DNA of 64,000 nt from Amaricoccus sp. (GTDB lineage Bacteria > Pseudomonadota > Alphaproteobacteria > Rhodobacterales > Rhodobacteraceae), in contig NZ_JAGOMQ010000017.1 of assembly GCF_017993425.1 (NCBI RefSeq), forward strand, positions 18,934 through 82,933. The letters are read 5' to 3'. Under the pieces are notes generated by a model. It made no database searches and had not been told where the DNA came from. It was given only the letters and a program-made list of their open reading frames with translations. Both the position numbers and the translations under genes were made by a program. Below are positions 25,581-36,769 of this stretch, in pieces. Every line of letters starts with the position of its first letter. The stretch's first letter is position 1.

Positions 25581-28238
25581 ATGGCGAGCCTGAACGACAT
25601 CCGATCGACCTTCCTCGACCATTTCGCGCAGAACGACCACCGGGTGGTCGAGAGCTCGCCGCTGGTGCCGCGCAACGACCCGACGCTGATGTTCACCAAC
25701 TCGGGCATGGTGCAGTTCAAGAACCTGTTCACCGGGCCGGAGCACCGCGACTACGTCCGCGCCACCACCAGCCAGAAGTGCGTCCGCGCCGGCGGCAAGC
25801 ACAACGACCTCGACAACGTGGGCTACACGGCGCGGCACCACACCTTCTTCGAGATGCTGGGGAACTTCTCCTTCGGGGACTATTTCAAGGAGAGCGCCAT
25901 CCCCTACGCCTGGGACCTGCTGACCCGCGGGTTCGGGCTGCCGAAGGACAAGCTCCTCGTCACGGTCTACCACGACGACGAGGCGGCGGCGGCCCTGTGG
26001 CGCAAGGTCGCCGGCCTGCCGGAGGAGCGGATCATCCGCATCGCCACCTCGGACAATTTCTGGATGATGGGGCCGACCGGCCCCTGCGGGCCGTGCTCGG
26101 AGATCTTCTACGACCACGGGCCGGGCGTGGCGGGCGGGCCGCCGGGGAGCCCGGACGAGGACGGCGACCGGTTCATCGAGATCTGGAACCTCGTCTTCAT
26201 GCAGTACGAGAGCCACGAGGACGGCTCGCGCACGCCCCTGCCGCGGCCGTCGATCGACACCGGCATGGGGCTCGAGCGCGTCGGCGCGGTGCTGCAGGGC
26301 AAGCACGACAACTACGACACCGACCTGATGCGGGCGCTGATCGAGGCGACGGCGCATGCGACGAACGCCGACCCGGACGGGCCGGGCAAGGTGCATTGCC
26401 GGGTGATCGCAGACCACCTGCGCTCGACGTCGTTCCTGATCGCCGACGGGGTGCTGCCCTCGAACGAGGGCCGCGGCTACGTGCTGCGCCGGATCATGCG
26501 CCGCGCCATGCGCCACGCGCACCTGCTCGGCGCGCAGGACCCGGTGATGTGGCGGCTGGCGCCGGCGCTGGTGCAGCAGATGGGCCAGGCCTTCCCGGAG
26601 CTGGTCCGGGCGCGGCCGCTGATCGAGGAGACGCTGCAGCTCGAGGAGACCCGGTTCAAGACCACGCTCGACCGTGGGCTGAAGCTCCTCGACGACGAGG
26701 TCGGCCGCCTGCCCGAGGGCGGCGCGCTGCCCGGCGAGGCGGCGTTCCGGCTCTACGACACTTACGGCTTTCCGCTCGACCTGACCCAGGACGCGCTGCG
26801 CGAGCAGGGCCGCGCCGTCGACGTCGCCGGCTTCGAGGCGGCGATGGCGGAGCAGAAGGCCCGCGCCCGCGCCGCCTGGGCGGGCTCGGGCGAGGCGGCG
26901 GAGGGGGCGATCTGGCTGACGCTGGCCGAGCGGCTCGGGCCGACGGAGTTCCTCGGCTACGACACCGAGACCTCCGAGGGCCAGGTCGCGGCGCTCGTCC
27001 GCGACGGCGCCGAGGTCGACGCGGCCGAGGCGGGCGAGACCGTCCAGATCGTGCTGAACCAGACGCCGTTCTACGGCGAATCCGGCGGCCAGGTCGGCGA
27101 CGCGGGCACGCTGCGCACCGACGCGGCGAAAGTGGCGATCACCGACGTGAGGAAGCGCGCCGGCCTCTTCGTCCACGAGGGACGCGTCGAGAGCGGCCGG
27201 CTCGTGCGCGGCGCGGCGGCGGAGCTTGCGGTCGACCACGAGCGGCGGAGCGCCATCCGGGCGCATCACTCGGCGACCCACCTGCTGCACGAGGCGCTGC
27301 GCCGGACGCTCGGCGACCACGTCGCCCAGCGCGGCAGCCTCGTCGCGCCGGACCGGCTGCGCTTCGATTTCACCCACGGCAGGGCGATGACCCCGGCGGA
27401 GCTCGCGGCGGTCGAGGCCGAGGTCAACGCCTTCGTGCGGCAGAACACCCAGGTCGACACCCGCATCATGACGCCCGACGCCGCCGAGAAGATCGGCGCC
27501 CGGGCGCTCTTCGGCGAGAAGTACGGCGAGGAGGTGCGGGTCGTCTCGATGGGGACCAGCCCCGGCTCCGGCGTGGGGCCGCGCGGCGAGACCTATTCGC
27601 TGGAGCTCTGCGGCGGCACCCATGTGTCGCGCACCGGCGACATCGGCGCCTTCCGCCTGACCTCGGAGACCGCCTCGGCGAGCGGCGTGCGGCGCGTCGA
27701 GGCGCTGACCGGCGAGGCGGCCCGCGCCCATACCGCGGGCGATATCGCCGCGCTCGCCGAGGCGGCGGGCCTGCTGCGCGCCCGCCCCGACGAGCTGGCC
27801 GAGCGCATCCGGGCGCTCCTCGACGAGCGCAAGGCGCTGACGCAGGAGGTGGCCGACCTCCGCCGCAAGGCGGCGCTCGCGCGCGGGGGCGGCGGCGAGG
27901 CGGCGCCCGAGACGGTGAAGGGCGTGAGCTTCCTCGCCCGCGCGCTGACCGGCGTCTCCGGCAAGGACCTGCGCGGGCTGATCGACGAGCACAAGGCGCA
28001 GCTGAAGTCCGGCGTGGTGCTGCTCGTCGCCGACACCGGCGACCGGGCCGCGGTGGCCGCGGGCGTCACCGCCGACCTGACGGGCCGGATCTCGGCGGTC
28101 GACCTCGTGCGGGTCGCGGCCGAGGCGCTCGGCGGCAAGGGCGGCGGCGGCCGGCCCGACATGGCGCAGGCCGGCGGCGCGGACGCGAGCAAGGCCCCCG
28201 AGGCCATCGCCGCGGCGCGGGCCCTGCTGGAAGCCTGA
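25581..28238 (+). CDS. alaS: Alanine-tRNA ligase
   Basis: A class II aminoacyl-tRNA synthetase that charges tRNA-Ala and edits Ser and Gly. At 885 residues it is full length. It has the N-terminal catalytic core with [15 protein letters not shown] and [18 protein letters not shown], then [16 protein letters not shown]. The editing domain carries the zinc-site motifs HHSATH and CGGTH, and the C-terminal coiled coil and glycine-rich domain follow. The ATG at 25581 follows GGAAGAG and gives the canonical start [18 protein letters not shown]1330 follows after 11 nt, suggesting an operon. Confidence 0.98.
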   Translation: MASLNDIRSTFLDHFAQNDHRVVESSPLVPRNDPTLMFTNSGMVQFKNLFTGPEHRDYVRATTSQKCVRAGGKHNDLDNVGYTARHHTFFEMLGNFSFGDYFKESAIPYAWDLLTRGFGLPKDKLLVTVYHDDEAAAALWRKVAGLPEERIIRIATSDNFWMMGPTGPCGPCSEIFYDHGPGVAGGPPGSPDEDGDRFIEIWNLVFMQYESHEDGSRTPLPRPSIDTGMGLERVGAVLQGKHDNYDTDLMRALIEATAHATNADPDGPGKVHCRVIADHLRSTSFLIADGVLPSNEGRGYVLRRIMRRAMRHAHLLGAQDPVMWRLAPALVQQMGQAFPELVRARPLIEETLQLEETRFKTTLDRGLKLLDDEVGRLPEGGALPGEAAFRLYDTYGFPLDLTQDALREQGRAVDVAGFEAAMAEQKARARAAWAGSGEAAEGAIWLTLAERLGPTEFLGYDTETSEGQVAALVRDGAEVDAAEAGETVQIVLNQTPFYGESGGQVGDAGTLRTDAAKVAITDVRKRAGLFVHEGRVESGRLVRGAAAELAVDHERRSAIRAHHSATHLLHEALRRTLGDHVAQRGSLVAPDRLRFDFTHGRAMTPAELAAVEAEVNAFVRQNTQVDTRIMTPDAAEKIGARALFGEKYGEEVRVVSMGTSPGSGVGPRGETYSLELCGGTHVSRTGDIGAFRLTSETASASGVRRVEALTGEAARAHTAGDIAALAEAAGLLRARPDELAERIRALLDERKALTQEVADLRRKAALARGGGGEAAPETVKGVSFLARALTGVSGKDLRGLIDEHKAQLKSGVVLLVADTGDRAAVAAGVTADLTGRISAVDLVRVAAEALGGKGGGGRPDMAQAGGADASKAPEAIAAARALLEA

Positions 28239-28249
28239 GGAGAGAGAAG

Positions 28250-28540
28250 ATGCCAGCCTACTGGATCGCGCATGTCAGCGTGACGAACGACGAGGCCTAT
28301 GGCCGCTACGCGAAACTCGCCGGCCCGGCGATCGCGGCGCATGGCGGGAAATTCCTCGCCCGCGGCGGGGCCCATGTGCAGCTCGAGGGCAGGGACCGGG
28401 CGCGCAACGTCGTGGTGGAGTTCCCCGACATCGCCGCGGCCGAGGCGTGCTATCGCTCCGAGGCCTACCAGGCGGCGCTGGCGCATGCGAAGGGCGCTTC
28501 GGAGCGCGACCTCGTCGTGGTGGCGGGCGTCGAGGGCTGA
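28250..28540 (+). CDS. DUF1330 family protein
   Basis: A 96-residue ferredoxin-like (dimeric alpha-beta barrel) protein. MPAYWIAHVSVTNDEAYGRYAKLAGPAIAAHGGKFLARGG and VVVEFPDIAAAEACYRSEAYQAA are the family pattern. The function is unknown; related dimeric barrels include monooxygenases and EthD proteins. The ATG at 28250 has AGGAGAGAG directly upstream, after alaS. Confidence 0.92.
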   Translation: MPAYWIAHVSVTNDEAYGRYAKLAGPAIAAHGGKFLARGGAHVQLEGRDRARNVVVEFPDIAAAEACYRSEAYQAALAHAKGASERDLVVVAGVEG

Positions 28541-28577
28541 AGAACGGGCCGAACGGCCGACGACAGGGAGAGACTGC

Positions 28578-29543
28578 ATGGAACGGGTCCGCTGGGGCAT
28601 TCTCGGCGCGGGCAAGATCGCCCGGGAATGGGTGGCGCCGGCGCTGCATTCGAGCGCGCGGGGCGACCTCGTCGCGGTGGCGAGCCGCACGCCGGGCAAG
28701 GCCGAGGCGCTGGCCGCGCCCTATGGCGCGCGGACGCACGCAAGCTACGAGGCGCTGCTCGCCGACGAGGGCGTGGACGCGGTCTACATCCCGCTGCCGA
28801 ACGGCGACCACGTGACCTGGACGGCCAAGGCGCTGACCGCCGGCAAGCACGTGCTCTGCGAGAAGCCGATCGCGCTCGATGCGCGCGAGATCGACGGGCT
28901 GATCGCGCTCCGCAACCGCACCGGCCTCGTCGCCGCCGAGGCGTTCATGGTGACGCATCACCCGCAATGGATCCGCGCCCGCGAGATCGTCCGGGGCGGC
29001 GGGATCGGCCGGCTGAGGCAGGTGCAGGGGGCGTTCTCGTTCTTCAACGACGATCCCGACAACATCCGCAACATGCCCGAGCTCGGCGGCGGCGCGCTGC
29101 GCGACATCGGGGTCTATCCGTGCGTGACCACGCGGTTCGTCACCGGGGCGGAGCCGGTCTCGGTCGCGGCCGAGATCGACTGGCACCGGGGGATCGATGC
29201 GACGGCGCGGGTGCAGGCGACGTTCCCGGACTTCCGGCTCGACTTCTACGTGTCGATGCGGATGGCGCTGCGGCAGGCGATGACCTTCCACGGCGACAAG
29301 GGCTGGCTTTCCGTCCATGCGCCGTTCAACGCCGGGGCCTATGGCGACGCGGTGCTGGAGCTGCGCGGCGGCGACGCGGTGGCGACGCTGGAGCGGTTTC
29401 CGCGGTCGGACCAGTACCTGGCGCAGGCGGAGGCCTTCAACGCCGCGGTGCTCGACGGCGCGCCCTATGCCTGCCCGCTGGAGTTCTCGCGGGGGAACCA
29501 GGCGATGATCGACATGATCTACGCGGCCGCCGGGCCGGCCTGA
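28578..29543 (+). CDS. Gfo/Idh/MocA family oxidoreductase
   Basis: An NAD(P)-dependent sugar- or cyclitol-type dehydrogenase of 321 residues. The N-terminal Rossmann fold has GILGAGKIAREWVAPAL (about 7-23). The family lysine motif is HVLCEKPIAL (about 91-100). The C-terminal domain contains GGGALRDIGVYPCVTTRFVTG, with the usual D-I-G-x-Y pattern. The specific substrate cannot be inferred. It is co-directional with DUF1330 (37 nt gap), so it may extend the alaS transcript. Confidence 0.92.
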   Translation: MERVRWGILGAGKIAREWVAPALHSSARGDLVAVASRTPGKAEALAAPYGARTHASYEALLADEGVDAVYIPLPNGDHVTWTAKALTAGKHVLCEKPIALDAREIDGLIALRNRTGLVAAEAFMVTHHPQWIRAREIVRGGGIGRLRQVQGAFSFFNDDPDNIRNMPELGGGALRDIGVYPCVTTRFVTGAEPVSVAAEIDWHRGIDATARVQATFPDFRLDFYVSMRMALRQAMTFHGDKGWLSVHAPFNAGAYGDAVLELRGGDAVATLERFPRSDQYLAQAEAFNAAVLDGAPYACPLEFSRGNQAMIDMIYAAAGPA

Positions 29544-29676
29544 CCCCCTCCGCGGATTCAGCCCCCCGAAAGCCCCCGTGGCTAACCGTCGGAGGCCGGC
29601 GCGAATCGGCGCGCCGGCGGCCTCCCTTGCGGGGGCGGTCGATTCGGTGCAGCCTATCCACAGGGGGAACCGTGAG

Positions 29677-30318
29677 ATGACGGGACGGGGACTGGCCGCG
29701 ACGCTGCTCGCGGCGCTGCTGACAATGGGGTGCGTGCCGGAGGACGTCGCGGTGACGACGCCGCCGCCGGAGATCACGCCCGTGGATCCGGCGGTCTATG
29801 CGGCGCGGAACGACGGCGGGCGGATGCTGGCGGCGATCGACGTCGCGGCGTTCCACCCGGCGCTGCTGCGCAACCGCGTGCCCTACGCCACGACCGAGGC
29901 GCCGGGGACGATCGTCATCGACACCAAGGGGCCGTTCCTCTACCTGGTCGAGCCCGACGGGATGGCGACGCGCTACGGGATCGCGGTCGGGCGCGAGGGC
30001 TTCGGCTGGACGGGCGCGGGCTATGTCGCGCGGACGGCGCGCTGGCCGGGCTGGACGCCGCCGCCGGAGATGATCGCGCGCGATCCCTCGCTGGCGAAAT
30101 GGGCGGGCGGGATGCCGGGCGGGCCGCAGAACCCGCTCGGGGCGCGGGCGCTCTACATCTATTTCGACGGGCACGATTCCGGCTATCGCATCCACGGGAC
30201 CAACCAGCCGAAGTCGATCGGCTGGGCGGCGTCGTCGGGCTGCTTCCGGATGCTGAACCAGGACGTGATCGACCTCTACGAGCGGGTCGAGACCGGGGCG
30301 AGGGTCGTCGTCATCTGA
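29677..30318 (+). CDS. L,D-transpeptidase (YkuD) lipoprotein
   Basis: An envelope enzyme that makes 3-3 peptidoglycan crosslinks or attaches proteins to peptidoglycan. The 213-residue protein has a short lipoprotein signal (LLAALLTMGC, lipid Cys19). The YkuD catalytic motif is HGTNQPKSIGWAASSGCFRM with His173 and nucleophile Cys189. A proline-rich linker follows the lipid anchor. The ATG at 29677 gives the best signal sequence. Together with dacB it is one of two peptidoglycan-modifying enzymes in the window, though they are not adjacent. Confidence 0.93.
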   Translation: MTGRGLAATLLAALLTMGCVPEDVAVTTPPPEITPVDPAVYAARNDGGRMLAAIDVAAFHPALLRNRVPYATTEAPGTIVIDTKGPFLYLVEPDGMATRYGIAVGREGFGWTGAGYVARTARWPGWTPPPEMIARDPSLAKWAGGMPGGPQNPLGARALYIYFDGHDSGYRIHGTNQPKSIGWAASSGCFRMLNQDVIDLYERVETGARVVVI

Positions 30319-30387
30319 CCGCGGGGCCTCGGGACAACGCCGTTTCCCGGTGCTAGACGGGGCGGCGCAACCGAGGAGCCCCTGCCC

Positions 30388-31866
30388 GTGACCACAGCCG
30401 CCCTGAACGACCACCTGCGCCGCATCGCCGCGATGGAGCGGGTGGCGCGCCTGCTCGGCTGGGACATGGAGACGCAGATGCCGCGGCGGGGGGCGGCGCA
30501 GCGGGCGGAGGAGGCCGGCGCGGTGGCGCGGGCGCTGCACGCGCTGGAGGCGGACCCGGCGCTCGCGGAGGCGGCGGAGGCGGCCGAGGCGGCGGGGCCG
30601 GACGCGGCGACGGCGGTGCAGGTGGCGGAGGCGCGGCGGATCCACGGGCGGGCGACGCGGGTGCCGGCGGCGCTGGCGGCGGAGCTGGCGGCGACCTGCG
30701 CCGAGGCGCAGACGGTGTGGGAGCGGGCGCGGGCGGCGCGGCTTTTCGCGGATTTCGCGCCGGCGCTCGACCGGGTGGTGCGGCTGAAGCGGAACGAGGC
30801 GGCGTGCCTCGCGCGCGAGGGGGTGAGCGGCTACGACGCGCTCCTCGACGAGCACGAGCCGGGGATGACGGCGGCGGCCGCGGCGGAGCTGTTCGGGGCG
30901 CTGCGGCCGGGGCTGGTGGATCTGCGGGGGCGGATCGCGGCGAGCGGGGTCGAGGCGCCGCGGCTGGAGGGGCGGTTCCCGAAGGAGCGGCAGATCGCGC
31001 TGTCGCGGAAGATCGCGGGGGCGCTCGGGTACGAGTGGGAGGCGGGACGGATCGACCTCGCGGCGCATCCCTCGTGCTCGGGGACGCTCGGGGACGTGCG
31101 GATCACCACGCGGGTCGACGAGGCGGACCCGCTCGGCAGCATCTACAGCACGATCCACGAGATGGGCCATGCGCTCTACGAGCAGGGGCTCGACCCGGAG
31201 ACCGGGCTGACGCCGGCGGGGCAGTTCGCGTCGATGGGGGTGCACGAGAGCCAGTCGCGGCTCTACGAGAACCAGATCGGGCGGAGCCGGGCGTTCGCGG
31301 AGTGGCTCCATCCGCAGATGGTCGAGGCCTTCGGGGAGCTGTCGCTCGACGGGCCGGACGCGCTCTTCCGGGCGGTGAACCGGGTGGAGACCGGGTTCAT
31401 CCGCACCGAGGCGGACGAGGTCCACTACAACCTCCACGTCATGCTGCGCTTCGATCTCGAGCGGGCGCTGCTGGCGGGGGATCTCGACGTCGACGGGCTG
31501 GAGGCGGCGTGGGATGACCGGTTCGAGCAGGATTTCGGAATGCGGCCGCCGGACGCGGCGCAGGGGGCGCTGCAGGACGTGCACTGGTCGTTCGGGGCGT
31601 TCGGGTACTTCCCGACCTATACCTTCGGCAACGTCTATGCGGCGGCGCTGGACGGGGCGCTGCGGGCGGAGGTGGGGGACCTCGACGCGCGGGTGGCGAC
31701 GGGGGACCTCGGGCCGGCGCTGGAGTGGCTGCGGCCGCGGATCCACCGGCGGGGGCGGATGCTGCCGCCGGGGCGGCTGATCGCCGAGGCGGCGGGGCGG
31801 GAGGCGCGGCCGGAGGCGCTGGTGGCCGCGCTCCGGGCGAAGTTCGAGCCGCTCTACGGGTTGTAG
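30388..31866 (+). CDS. Carboxypeptidase M32 (Taq type)
   Basis: A zinc metallocarboxypeptidase of the M32 family, 492 residues, almost wholly helical and cytoplasmic. The zinc motif is HEMGH in STIHEMGHALYEQGL, with the downstream Glu in the HESQSRLYENQIGRS segment that is conserved in M32 enzymes. The protein starts at a GTG (30388) behind GAGGAG. It probably releases C-terminal amino acids from peptides. GC content is locally very high. An element II copy lies 39 nt after the stop. Confidence 0.95.
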   Translation: MTTAALNDHLRRIAAMERVARLLGWDMETQMPRRGAAQRAEEAGAVARALHALEADPALAEAAEAAEAAGPDAATAVQVAEARRIHGRATRVPAALAAELAATCAEAQTVWERARAARLFADFAPALDRVVRLKRNEAACLAREGVSGYDALLDEHEPGMTAAAAAELFGALRPGLVDLRGRIAASGVEAPRLEGRFPKERQIALSRKIAGALGYEWEAGRIDLAAHPSCSGTLGDVRITTRVDEADPLGSIYSTIHEMGHALYEQGLDPETGLTPAGQFASMGVHESQSRLYENQIGRSRAFAEWLHPQMVEAFGELSLDGPDALFRAVNRVETGFIRTEADEVHYNLHVMLRFDLERALLAGDLDVDGLEAAWDDRFEQDFGMRPPDAAQGALQDVHWSFGAFGYFPTYTFGNVYAAALDGALRAEVGDLDARVATGDLGPALEWLRPRIHRRGRMLPPGRLIAEAAGREARPEALVAALRAKFEPLYGL

Positions 31867-31904
31867 GCCGGCCGAGCAGCTGGCGGCCGCGCGGCGGGGC
31901 GCAG

Positions 31905-31950
31905 GCGTGTTCACGCGTGAATATTAGCCAAGCCATTGATTCTATTGAAA
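31905..31950 (+). repeat. Short repeat element II, copy at 31905
   Basis: TTCACGCGTGAA (31910-31921, perfect palindrome) is followed by GCC-AAG-CCA-TTG-ATT, with AAG starting 14.5 nt from the palindrome centre. The sequence is nearly the same as the copies at 55078 (minus strand) and 61721, with equal spacing over about 36 positions. The rest of the 31867-32089 interval shows no gene. Confidence 0.75.
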
Positions 31951-32089
31951 CGCAGGAATCGTTTTGCGCCTGTTCCTCGCTTGTCCGCGTGACACGACTC
32001 CAGCGCCGTGCGCCCTCACGGCCAATCGCCCGTGGTGCTTTTGGGCGAGATCAGAGCAGATGCGAACGGGCGGTATCTCGATGATATTT

Positions 32090-32274
32090 TTTGTGCGCAA
32101 GTATATTTCTAAATATTTTGAATATAAACGGTGAAAATCATTGCACAGTTATCAGCGCCGCATTTCGCGGCGTCGTTCGACTCACTTGAAGCTTGCGTCC
32201 TCTCTGCCCCGACCGCTCCGCGTCGAGCAGGTTGACATGCGCATGTCAACCTGCGGGAGCCGTCGCGAGGCGAG
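32090..32274 (+). repeat. Dispersed repeat element I, copy 2
   Basis: Same layout as the copies at 216 and 37153: AT-rich block, AAACGGTGAAAA (from 32126), stem-loop GCGCCGC-ATTTC-GCGGCGT and a perfect 28-bp palindrome at 32227-32254. The arm here is GCAGGTTGAC with the invariant centre ATGCGCAT. The right arm carries matching changes, so pairing is kept although three arm positions differ from copies 1 and 3. It lies past the stop of the minus-strand AbrB-family gene. It is the most diverged copy, and its right end is shorter. Confidence 0.85.
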
Positions 32275-32362
32275 ACGCCGCCGCCGGTCGATCCTTGGAG
32301 CGTGGCCCTGTCCGCGGCGGCCCTGCGCCGGACCGATTGCCGGGCGCGCTCGCCGGGGCGGG

Positions 32363-33415
32363 TCAGGGGCGGGGGGCGATGAGGCGGTCGTAGAGGAGGG
32401 GGGCGAGCGAGACGGTCAGGATGATGCGGGCGAGGTGGTGGACGATGACGAAGGCGGGCTCGATGCCGAGGGAGATCGCCACGAGACCCATCTCGGCGAT
32501 GCCGCCGGGGGAGAAGGCGAGGAAGATCGCCGAGGCGGTGGCCGGTACGAGGCGGTCGAGCCCGAGCGCGAAGGCGCCGGCGAGGCCGACCGAGACCGCG
32601 GTGGTGACGAGGGTGAGGCCGAAGCCGCGGACGAGGTCGCGATGGGCGACGCCGGAGAAGCGCAGGCCGAGCATCGAGCCCACCACCATCTGCGCGACGT
32701 GGACGACGAGCACGGGGACCTGCGCCGCCGAGAGGCCGGAGAGGTGCAGCGCGGCGCTGGCGAGGAACGGCCCGAGCATCACCCCGGCCGGCATGCGCAC
32801 CCGCACGGCGAGGAGCGCGCCGCCGAGGGCGCAGAGCAGCAGCAGCGCCGCGTCGACGGGGCCGGGCAGGCCGGCGGCGTCGGGCGCGTGCGGGGGGCGG
32901 CCCTCGGCGGTGGCGACGAAGGTGAGGATCAGCGGCACCGCCGCGACGGCGATGGCGATGCGGGTCAGGTGCATCGTCGCCATCGTCGCGGTGTCGCCGC
33001 CGCGGGATTCGCCGAGCAGCACGGAATCGACCAGCCCACCGGGGCTGGCGGCGAAGAACGCCGTCGGCCGGTCGAAGCCGCCGAGCCGGCGCAGGACGGC
33101 GTAGCCGGCGAGCTGCGTCAGCACGACGAAGACCGCGACGCCGATCAGGCTCGGCCACCAGCGCGCGGCCTGGTCGAGGATCTGCGGGGTGACGGTCGCG
33201 CCGACGCCGACGCCGATCACCGGGGTGAACACCGGCCGGCTCCAGGCCGGCATCCGCGGCGCGACGCCGAAGGGCGCGAGGCCCGCCATCGCCGCGGCGG
33301 CCGAGGCGATCATCGGGCCGAGGAGCCAGGGGAGCGGCGCGCCGATCGCCACGGCGGCCGGCGCGGCGGGCGCGGCGATGGCGATGGCGAGGAGAATCCC
33401 GGGCGAATTCCTCAC
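32363..33415 (-). CDS. AbrB family membrane protein (putative transporter)
   Basis: An integral membrane protein of 350 residues with about ten hydrophobic segments arranged as two repeats. The repeated motif FFAASPGGLVDSVLLG and FLAFSPGGIAEMGLVA is typical of the AbrB/DUF-type family, often annotated as ammonia monooxygenase. The annotation is misleading, since these are membrane proteins probably involved in transport. The start is a GTG at 33415 in a GTGA overlap with the thiamine diphosphokinase stop. It is the last gene of the purA operon. Confidence 0.85.
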   Translation of the reverse strand: MRNSPGILLAIAIAAPAAPAAVAIGAPLPWLLGPMIASAAAAMAGLAPFGVAPRMPAWSRPVFTPVIGVGVGATVTPQILDQAARWWPSLIGVAVFVVLTQLAGYAVLRRLGGFDRPTAFFAASPGGLVDSVLLGESRGGDTATMATMHLTRIAIAVAAVPLILTFVATAEGRPPHAPDAAGLPGPVDAALLLLCALGGALLAVRVRMPAGVMLGPFLASAALHLSGLSAAQVPVLVVHVAQMVVGSMLGLRFSGVAHRDLVRGFGLTLVTTAVSVGLAGAFALGLDRLVPATASAIFLAFSPGGIAEMGLVAISLGIEPAFVIVHHLARIILTVSLAPLLYDRLIAPRP

Positions 33416-34086
33416 GGCAGCTCCGCAAGGAGGCAGTCGATGACCCGGGGGAGCGTCTCGACGGGGAGGATCACCAGCATCGCGGGGCCGTCGAAGGCGA
33501 GGCGGAGCGGGCCGCCGGTGGCCTCGTTGGAGGTGCCGATGCGGGCGTCGGGGGCGAGCGTGCGGCCGGCGACCGTCCAGCGCAGGCCCTCGCAGGCGAG
33601 GCCGGTGGCGGGCGCCATCGGGAAGAGCGAGACGCGCATCCCGGCGGGCAGGTCGAGCGCGAGGCGGGGCGGACAGCGGAACGCGAGATCCTCGCCGCCG
33701 ATCAGGATGGCCGGGGGCGCCGGCCAGCGCACCAGCGCGTTCATCGCGGCGAGCTGGTGGTCGATGCGGCCGTGCAGGAAGCCGAGGCCGAGGACGAGCG
33801 GCGCGCGGATGGCGGCGAGGCATTTCTCGAGGTCGGTGGTGTCCTGGTCGTCGCTCGGGTGGATGGCGACGCCGCGGGCGGCGAGGGCGGCGAGGTCGCG
33901 GACCGAATCCATGTCGCCGATCACCGCCGCGAAGTCGCGCCCGCCCGGCAGCGCCAGGTCGCCGCCGCCGTCGGCGGCGACGGCGAGCGGCGCGAGGGCG
34001 AGCGCCTGCGCGAGCTGCGCCGGATCGACCGGGCCGCCGCCGACCAGCGTGACCGGCGCGTCCGAGCTGACGAGGGGGGCGCTCAA
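33412..34086 (-). CDS. Thiamine diphosphokinase
   Basis: This enzyme transfers pyrophosphate from ATP to thiamine, giving thiamine diphosphate. It has 224 residues. Motifs match the family: [37 protein letters not shown] and [18 protein letters not shown]. The likely start is a TTG at 34086 that overlaps the creA stop (TTGA); no ATG or GTG fits the family N-terminus. The product would serve the pyruvate dehydrogenase E1 and transketolase encoded in this window, an indirect link. Confidence 0.9.
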   Translation of the reverse strand: MSAPLVSSDAPVTLVGGGPVDPAQLAQALALAPLAVAADGGGDLALPGGRDFAAVIGDMDSVRDLAALAARGVAIHPSDDQDTTDLEKCLAAIRAPLVLGLGFLHGRIDHQLAAMNALVRWPAPPAILIGGEDLAFRCPPRLALDLPAGMRVSLFPMAPATGLACEGLRWTVAGRTLAPDARIGTSNEATGGPLRLAFDGPAMLVILPVETLPRVIDCLLAELP

Positions 34087-34544
34087 CTCCAGGGCGCGAT
34101 GGCGACGGCCGAGATGGCGTTCTGCGGCGAGCCGTCGATCAGCTTGTCGGAATACGTGAGGTAGACGAGCACGTTCCTCGCCTCGTCGAAGAAGCGCACC
34201 ACCTGGATGCGCTTGAAGAGCACGCTGGCGCGGCGGCCGAACACCTCCTCGCCGTCCTCGAGCTCGCCGCGGAAGTGGATCGGCCCGACCTGGCGGCAGG
34301 CGATCGAGGCGTCGGAGGTGTCCTCGGCGAGCCCGAGCGAGCCGGAGATGCCCCCCGTCCGCGCCCGGCTGACGTAGCAGGCGACGCCCTCGACCTTGGG
34401 GTCGTCGAAGGCCTCGATGACGATGCGGTGGTTGGCGCCGAGGATCTTGAAGGCGGTGGTGACCTCGCCGACCTCCTCGGCCGGGGCGGCGCCGCAGGCG
34501 CCCCAGGCGATCGCGGCCGCCGCCGCCAGCATCGTCGCGCGCAT
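34083..34544 (-). CDS. creA: CreA family protein
   Basis: An exported protein of 153 residues with a signal peptide (about 1-22, AAPAEE cleavage region). The body [39 protein letters not shown] through QVGPIHF and [22 protein letters not shown] is the conserved CreA sequence. The function of CreA is not established. It lies 11 nt after DUF2842 and overlaps the thiamine diphosphokinase start. Confidence 0.93.
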   Translation of the reverse strand: MRATMLAAAAAIAWGACGAAPAEEVGEVTTAFKILGANHRIVIEAFDDPKVEGVACYVSRARTGGISGSLGLAEDTSDASIACRQVGPIHFRGELEDGEEVFGRRASVLFKRIQVVRFFDEARNVLVYLTYSDKLIDGSPQNAISAVAIAPWS

Positions 34545-34555
34545 GTCCGTCCTCC

Positions 34556-34797
34556 TCAGCGTCCCTTGCCCGGCCCGTCGGGGTCGTCGTCCGGGTCCTC
34601 GCGTCCCAGGCCGAGGAACACGGCGCGGAACGGCAATGCCCAGATGATCCCGAGCGCCACGTAGATCAACAGCTCGACCGCGACAGGGGGCCGGTCGAAG
34701 AGCCCGACCAGCGTCGTCGCGGCGGCGATGTAGAGCGGCAGCCCGACGAGGAGGATGACGAGCGCCCAGCGGACGCGCGCCTTGCGGGAGAGCCGCC

Positions 34798-34801
<4 letters not shown>
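34556..34801 (-). CDS. DUF2842 membrane protein
   Basis: An 81-residue inner-membrane protein with two hydrophobic helices ([20 protein letters not shown] and [21 protein letters not shown]) and an acidic tail. The pattern fits DUF2842 of alphaproteobacteria, of unknown function. It starts with a GTG at 34801 that overlaps the purA stop codon (GTGA), so translation is coupled to purA. Confidence 0.8.
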
Positions 34802-36090
<1,289 letters not shown>

Positions 36091-36220
36091 TGGTGTCCCC
36101 CGGCCTTTGTCCGCGGCGGGTTATATCGGCGCGGCCCGGCGGCGGGAACCGGAAATCGGCCGGGTGGATCCGCGGGCGCGGATCGGGCATGACGGAGCGG
36201 CAGGACCGGAGGGGCATCGC

Positions 36221-36658
36221 ATGTTCAGGCATCTCGTCATCCCGACCGACGGGTCGGATCTCGCCACCGCGGCGGTGGACCGGGGCGTGGAGCTCGCGGC
36301 GCAGATCGGGGCGCGGATCACCTTCGTGACGGTGATCGAGCATTTCCACCTGATCGCCTACAGCCCGGCGCAGATCGCCGAGAGCGTCGAGGCCTACAAC
36401 GCCGACACCGCGAAGCGCGCCGCCGAGATCCTCGCCGGCGCCGAGGCGAAGGCGCGGGCGGCGGGGGTGGAGGCGTCGTCGCTGGTGCGGCGGTCGGACC
36501 ATCCTTACGTCGAGATCAGCGCGGCGGCGGACGAGGTCGGGGCGGACCTGATCGTCATCTCCTCGCACGGTCGGCGCGGGGTGACGGCGATGGTGCTGGG
36601 GAGCCAGACCTCGAAGCTGCTTTCCACCACTACCCGGCCGGTGCTGGTCATCCGCTAG
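36221..36658 (+). CDS. Universal stress protein
   Basis: A single-domain UspA-fold protein of 145 residues. MFRHLVIPTDGSDLATAAVDRGVELA is the N-terminal strand and helix. The nucleotide-binding C-terminus is ISSHGRRGVTAMVLGSQTSKLLSTTTRPVLVIR, close to the G-2x-G-9x-G-S/T pattern of ATP-binding Usps. The role is stress survival, with no specific target visible. It is divergent from purA. Confidence 0.93.
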   Translation: MFRHLVIPTDGSDLATAAVDRGVELAAQIGARITFVTVIEHFHLIAYSPAQIAESVEAYNADTAKRAAEILAGAEAKARAAGVEASSLVRRSDHPYVEISAAADEVGADLIVISSHGRRGVTAMVLGSQTSKLLSTTTRPVLVIR

Positions 36659-36769
36659 GGAGCGCGCTGCCTGCCTCGACGGGCGACGGCGAGGGATCGC
36701 GTCGCGTCTCTCGTCGCTCACGGCTTCGGACCTGCGAGGATCGCTCCCGAGCCCTCCCGCGGCGGCCGC

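Noticed and set aside
31936..31950. FNR box (TTGAT-N4-ATCAA)
   Set aside because: The second half reads TTGAA, with two mismatches, and the first half is part of the repeated element II tail.
32363..33415. Ammonia monooxygenase
   Set aside because: A frequent database label for this family, but the protein is a multi-helix AbrB-type membrane protein without any monooxygenase feature.
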